A stretch of 32,712 nucleotides of DNA from Candidatus Gastranaerophilales bacterium. GTDB taxonomy: Bacteria; Cyanobacteriota; Vampirovibrionia; Gastranaerophilales; Gastranaerophilaceae. Positions 30,805 through 32,712 of the stretch are shown piece after piece. The DNA is taken from assembly GCA_003150395.1 (NCBI GenBank), contig QAMI01000005.1:1-32712 (forward strand), written 5' to 3'. Position 1 is the stretch's first letter, and each line of letters opens with the position of its first letter. The translations under genes and the position numbers were made by a program. The notes beneath the pieces were generated by a model. It searched no databases. It was given only the letters and a program-made list of their open reading frames with translations, and was not told where the DNA came from.

Positions 30805-32073
30805 ATGCCGATGACAGAAATTAAATGTGATATTAAAGACATTACCCTTGCTGAACAAGGTAAAAGACAGATAGAATGGGCATTTAAAGATATGCCCGTG
30901 CTGACAGAAATTAAAAACAGATTTGAAAAAGAGCTTCCGTTCAAAGGCCTTAAACTTTCAGCCTGTGTTCACGTAACAAAAGAAACCGCCGCACTTTGTA
31001 CTGTAATGAAAGCTGGCGGCGCAGATGCCATTTTGGTTGCTTCAAATCCTTTATCAACTCAGGATGACGTTGCGGCTGCTCTTGTAAAATATTGGGAAAT
31101 TCCTGTTTTTGCGATTGCGGGCGAAAGTGTTGAAACATATAAAGCACATATTGAAGAAGCTTTAAATCATAATCCGGATATCATCATCGATGATGGCTGT
31201 GATATTGTTTCAACAATTCATGCTCAAAGACCGGAAATGGCAGAAAAAATTATTGGTTCAACCGAAGAAACAACAACAGGAATTATCAGACTTCAAGCTC
31301 TTGAAAACCAGGGTAAATTGAAATTTCCGGCAGTCGGTGTTAATACAAGTCTTACAAAACATCTTTACGACAACAGATACGGAACAGGACAAAGCTCTTT
31401 AGACGGAATTCTGCGCGGGGCAAACATTCTGATTGCTGGAAAAACAGTTGTAATCTCAGGTTATGGCTGGTGCGGCAGAGGCTGCGCATTAAGAGCAAAA
31501 GCTATGGGTGCAAATGTAATTGTTTGTGAAGTTGACCCTTTAAAAGCTCTTGAAGCTGCAATGGAAGGTTACAGAGTAATGCCTATTGCTGAAGCTGCAA
31601 AAGAAGGCGATATATTCCTTACAATTACCGGCGACAAACACGTAGTTGATGTTAAACATATTCTGGAAATGAAAGATGGAGCCTTCCTCGCCAATGCAGG
31701 ACATTTTGATTGGGAAATCAATGTTGGAGATTTGAAAGCTTACACAACAGAAATTAATGAAATCCGTCCAAACCTTGAAGAATATAAATTAAATAACGGC
31801 AAATCTGTTTACGTATTTGCGCAAGGCAGACTTGTAAATCTTGTTTGCGCAGAAGGCCATCCGGCAAGCGTTATGGACATGAGTTTTGCAAATCAAGCTT
31901 TGGGAATTGAATTCCTAGTGAAAAATAAAGGTAAATTAGAAAACAAGCTTTATACATTGCCTCATGAAGTTGATGTGAAAATTGCCGAATTGAAACTCAA
32001 ATCAATGGGAATAAAGATTGACACATTAACAGAAGAACAAGAAAAATATCTTAATAGTTGGAAAATTGATTAA
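30805..32073 (+). CDS. ahcY: Adenosylhomocysteinase
   Basis: Splits S-adenosylhomocysteine to adenosine and homocysteine, relieving product inhibition of methyltransferases, with tightly bound NAD. The 422-aa protein has HVTKETAALCTVMKAGGADAI, SNPLSTQDDVAAAL, DDGCDIVSTIH and the NAD-binding GYGWCGRGCALRAKAMGANVIVCEVDP near residue 220. GGAGAT precedes the ATG at 30805. The C terminus is short compared with eukaryotic forms, as in many bacterial and archaeal enzymes. The next gene begins 12 bp later and may share the transcript. Confidence 0.97.
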   Translation: MPMTEIKCDIKDITLAEQGKRQIEWAFKDMPVLTEIKNRFEKELPFKGLKLSACVHVTKETAALCTVMKAGGADAILVASNPLSTQDDVAAALVKYWEIPVFAIAGESVETYKAHIEEALNHNPDIIIDDGCDIVSTIHAQRPEMAEKIIGSTEETTTGIIRLQALENQGKLKFPAVGVNTSLTKHLYDNRYGTGQSSLDGILRGANILIAGKTVVISGYGWCGRGCALRAKAMGANVIVCEVDPLKALEAAMEGYRVMPIAEAAKEGDIFLTITGDKHVVDVKHILEMKDGAFLANAGHFDWEINVGDLKAYTTEINEIRPNLEEYKLNNGKSVYVFAQGRLVNLVCAEGHPASVMDMSFANQALGIEFLVKNKGKLENKLYTLPHEVDVKIAELKLKSMGIKIDTLTEEQEKYLNSWKID

Positions 32074-32085
32074 AGGAGTAAGGTT

Positions 32086-32712
32086 ATGAAAATGCGCTCT
32101 GTACTTGGTTTTGCGGGGGGGGGGGGTACCCGAAAATAACGATCCTGTAAGGTTTTCGTCAATTTTTGACAAAAAGAACTTTGCATTCACTATATCTGAA
32201 GTTCTTATAACTCTCGGCATTGTCGGCGTAATTGCCGCTATGACTCTTCCGTCACTAATAGGCAATTATAAAAAGAAAACTTATGTAACAGCTCTTCAAA
32301 AATTCTATACTGAATTTTCGCAAGCTTTGCAGAAGTCTCAAGCTGATGCTGGCTGTGGTGAACTTGAGTGTTTGGGGCTTTCTCCAAATTTAACTGATGC
32401 TGAATGGACCAATAATGCTCAGTCTTTGCTGAAAAAGAATTTTGCGACGCTCAGAATAATAAAAATTGAACAAAATAAACAGAGAATACGGTTTCATTGC
32501 TTGAAAGGGGCTTCCTGCAAGTCTTTGCTTGATATCTCTGCATATACCTCAACCACCGCTAAAGATGTATTAGTTTATACGATAAGCGGGTTTAAAATTG
32601 AAATTTTGTACGATGGGGTATCTCGTTTCCTGGTAGTATTGGCTGATATAAACGGTGATAAAGGCCCTAATATTGCCGGACGTGATTTGTTTCAATTTTT
32701 CCTGACACAAGA
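32086..32712 (+). pseudogene. Pilin-like gene interrupted by a 12-G tract, phase-off or frameshifted (partial)
   Basis: AAAGGAG at 32072-32078 leads to the ATG at 32086, but the frame stops after 17 codons (TAA at 32137-32139), just past a run of 12 G (32115-32126). The frame one base over is open from the G run to the window end. It encodes a pilin: KKNFAFTISEVLITLGIVG, a soluble domain with Cys residues, then ADINGDKGPNIAGRDLF, matching the pilin at 22589. Removing one G (11) joins the start to the pilin with a leader of about 34 residues. This suggests phase variation by slippage; a base-calling error in the tract is the alternative. The gene runs off the window. Confidence 0.75.
32115..32126 (+). 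repeat. Poly-G tract of 12 (possible phase-variation switch)
   Basis: Twelve consecutive G just after the ribosome binding site and ninth codon, in an AT-rich genome. Every other homopolymer run of G or C that I saw in the window is clearly shorter. 11 or 14 G put the pilin in frame. Confidence 0.85.

Noticed and set aside
32111..32113. TTG as an alternative start for the last pilin gene
   Set aside because: It is in the pilin frame just before the G run, but no ribosome binding site is placed for it, whereas AAAGGAG serves the ATG at 32086.
1..32712. CRISPR arrays, tRNA and rRNA genes
   Set aside because: No evenly spaced direct repeats and no tRNA cloverleaf or rRNA sequence were seen by eye on either strand.

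Overview
The window looks like chromosomal DNA of an AT-rich bacterium. The best guess is a gut Gastranaerophilales/Melainabacteria-type member of the non-photosynthetic cyanobacterial lineage. This is an inference from the two pilin-like proteins with the signature EVLITLG-(V/I)-(I/V)-G-(I/V)-(V/I)-AA, the AT-rich spacers, the leaderless genes and the mix of housekeeping genes (era, rpsP, secA, ychF, ahcY, speD). No rRNA or tRNA is present to confirm it.

Layout. 1-4820: era, small unknown genes, an XRE repressor with a divergent promoter/operator, an orphan OmpR-type response regulator, speD and rpsP. 4573-4780: a MITE-like element with 20-bp terminal inverted repeats. 4820-6408: a lone FliI/SctN-type ATPase and a small convergent gene. 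6521-7510: two tandem XRE regulators followed by two tandem copies of a compact hydrophobic-peptide/antisense-RNA module. 7633-8436: a ZupT-like metal transporter. 8590-8860: a probable untranslated RNA unit.

8942-19347 is a one-directional island of virion genes: LuxR-type HTH, amidase, P22 gp10-like protein, coat, scaffold-like protein, connector, small terminase, unknown, GNAT, portal, large terminase, lipase-like hydrolase and a holin-like membrane protein. It has no visible integrase, repressor, replication or tail-fibre gene, so it is a remnant, a satellite or a domesticated packaging module. A 101-bp palindromic element sits between portal and large terminase.

19459-32712: secA, an XRE regulator, a pilin-like gene, ychF, a third copy of the peptide/antisense module, an aldehyde dehydrogenase, a very large GH13-like protein and ahcY. 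Last is a pilin-like gene whose leader contains a run of 12 G that puts it out of frame by one base.

The most interesting observations are: (1) three copies of an apparent type I toxin-antitoxin-like module encoding 21-25 aa peptides with a conserved (S/N)-x-TE-(K/E)-x-A/L core and a hydrophobic helix, each opposed by a convergent promoter and each with a leader able to pair with its own start region; (2) a poly-G tract that looks like a phase-variation switch in a pilin gene; (3) five genes whose -10 box lies 6-7 nt from the start codon and which therefore look leaderless; (4) the reduced virion island. All function assignments come from reading the sequence; no database search was run.
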